Shown here: positions 5,562-6,017 of the stretch, piece by piece
How positions within the stretch are numbered: position 1 is the first letter of the stretch
How the letters are laid out: each line of letters starts with the position of its first letter
From: Anaerolineae bacterium
GTDB taxonomy: Bacteria; Chloroflexota; Anaerolineae; JAFGEY01
Reading direction: 5' to 3'
Assembly: GCA_016929205.1 (NCBI GenBank)
Contig: JAFGJF010000003.1
Location: forward strand, 1-6,017
Length of the DNA: 6,017 bases
Notes under the pieces: model-generated
Told to the model about the DNA's origin: nothing
What the model saw: only the letters and a program-made list of their open reading frames with translations
Database searches by the model: none
Program-made: the position numbers and the translations under genes

Positions 5562-6017
5562 TTACCAGGTGCGCTTGCTCAGAACATCCTGGATTGTCTC
5601 CCTGGGCACCGGCAGTTCGTTCTTGTGATCCTCCAGCCAGCGGCTGAAATCCTCCTCGATATGCTGTTCCCAACGACGATCGATCTCGCCGGGTGTGTAG
5701 CGCCCCTCGCGCAGGCACATTTTGCCAAACATATCCCGCAGGCGGATGATCTCAGAGCTGATGACGACCTTTTCTGCCAGGTGCGGCGGGACAAAAACCA
5801 CGCCATCGGTTTTGCCCAGCACCACATCGCCGGGCATCACAGTCACGCCGCCGATGCGCACCGGTGAGTTGATGCCCACGAGCATGATCGTGCGCGTGGC
5901 GGCAGTGGGATGGTAGCCACGGCCAAAAGCGACAAAGTTCTCCAACTCGCGGATGCCTTCGAGGTCGCGAAAGGCGCCATCGTGCACGACGCCGTTGCCG
6001 GTCTTGGCATAGATCGA
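5562..6017 (-). CDS. RraA-like / HMG-aldolase-family protein, C-terminal part (partial)
   Basis: The frame is open from the right edge to TAA at 5562-5564, giving 151 residues of a protein whose N-terminus lies outside the window. It shows the RraA-like fold signature NGVVHDGAFRDLEGIREL (fragment residues 8-25), with the R17-D18 pair that binds substrate and metal in 4-hydroxy-4-methyl-2-oxoglutarate aldolases. Next come INSPVRIGGVTVMPGDVVLGKTDGVVFVPP (49-78). A tail of about 60 residues after the core, rich in charged and aromatic residues (GRYTPGEIDRRWEQHIEEDF), is longer than in classical RraA. Proteins of this type in environmental bacteria are often called 'RNase E inhibitor RraA' but many are probably aldolases or oxaloacetate decarboxylases, and a role in splitting a keto-acid from sugar breakdown is plausible. 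A GTG at 5985-5987 is internal, not a start, because the conserved motif continues upstream of it. It is separated from the repressor by the operator/promoter gap, so it may belong to a preceding transcription unit. Confidence 0.85.
   Translation of the reverse strand, partial: SIYAKTGNGVVHDGAFRDLEGIRELENFVAFGRGYHPTAATRTIMLVGINSPVRIGGVTVMPGDVVLGKTDGVVFVPPHLAEKVVISSEIIRLRDMFGKMCLREGRYTPGEIDRRWEQHIEEDFSRWLEDHKNELPVPRETIQDVLSKRTW

Overview
The window looks like a bacterial chromosome fragment, moderately GC-rich by eye, with one dominant block of genes on the minus strand. The mix of gene families (URO-D-like protein, RraA-like protein, LacI regulator, intracellular GH29 glycosidase, GHMP kinase, plant-type GDP-mannose 3,5-epimerase) resembles environmental bacteria such as Chloroflexota, Planctomycetota or Armatimonadota. 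That placement is an impression only; nothing here fixes the phylum. No RNA gene, insertion sequence, CRISPR array or replication origin was seen.

Layout, left to right. Positions 1-126 hold the last 41 codons of a plus-strand URO-D-superfamily gene. Only 9 bp later comes the convergent stop of a long minus-strand series. In transcription order (right to left) this is: an RraA-like gene entering from beyond the right edge (5562-6017, partial); an 87-bp gap with a near-consensus sigma-70 promoter and a perfect 14-bp LacI-type operator; a LacI-family repressor (4467-5474); an 81-bp gap with a perfect 16-bp palindrome; a GH29 alpha-L-fucosidase-family hydrolase (3006-4385); an SDR epimerase very like GDP-mannose 3,5-epimerase (1897-2961); a 115-bp gap with a large imperfect hairpin; a short, divergent GHMP-family sugar kinase (978-1781); and a protein with two tandem cytidylyltransferase-like domains, the first with a broken active site (136-957).

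Inferred function: the LacI repressor controls its own promoter and probably the sugar genes downstream, since no other convincing promoter is visible. The glycosidase would release an L-fucose-like or L-galactose-like sugar in the cytoplasm. The kinase and nucleotidyltransferase look like a pair that phosphorylates and then activates a sugar to a nucleotide sugar, and the epimerase is of the family that turns GDP-D-mannose into GDP-L-galactose or GDP-L-gulose. A catabolic hydrolase together with nucleotide-sugar enzymes under one repressor is unusual. It suggests salvage or remodelling of an uncommon L-sugar (or heptose) rather than ordinary fucose breakdown. The true substrates cannot be read from sequence alone.
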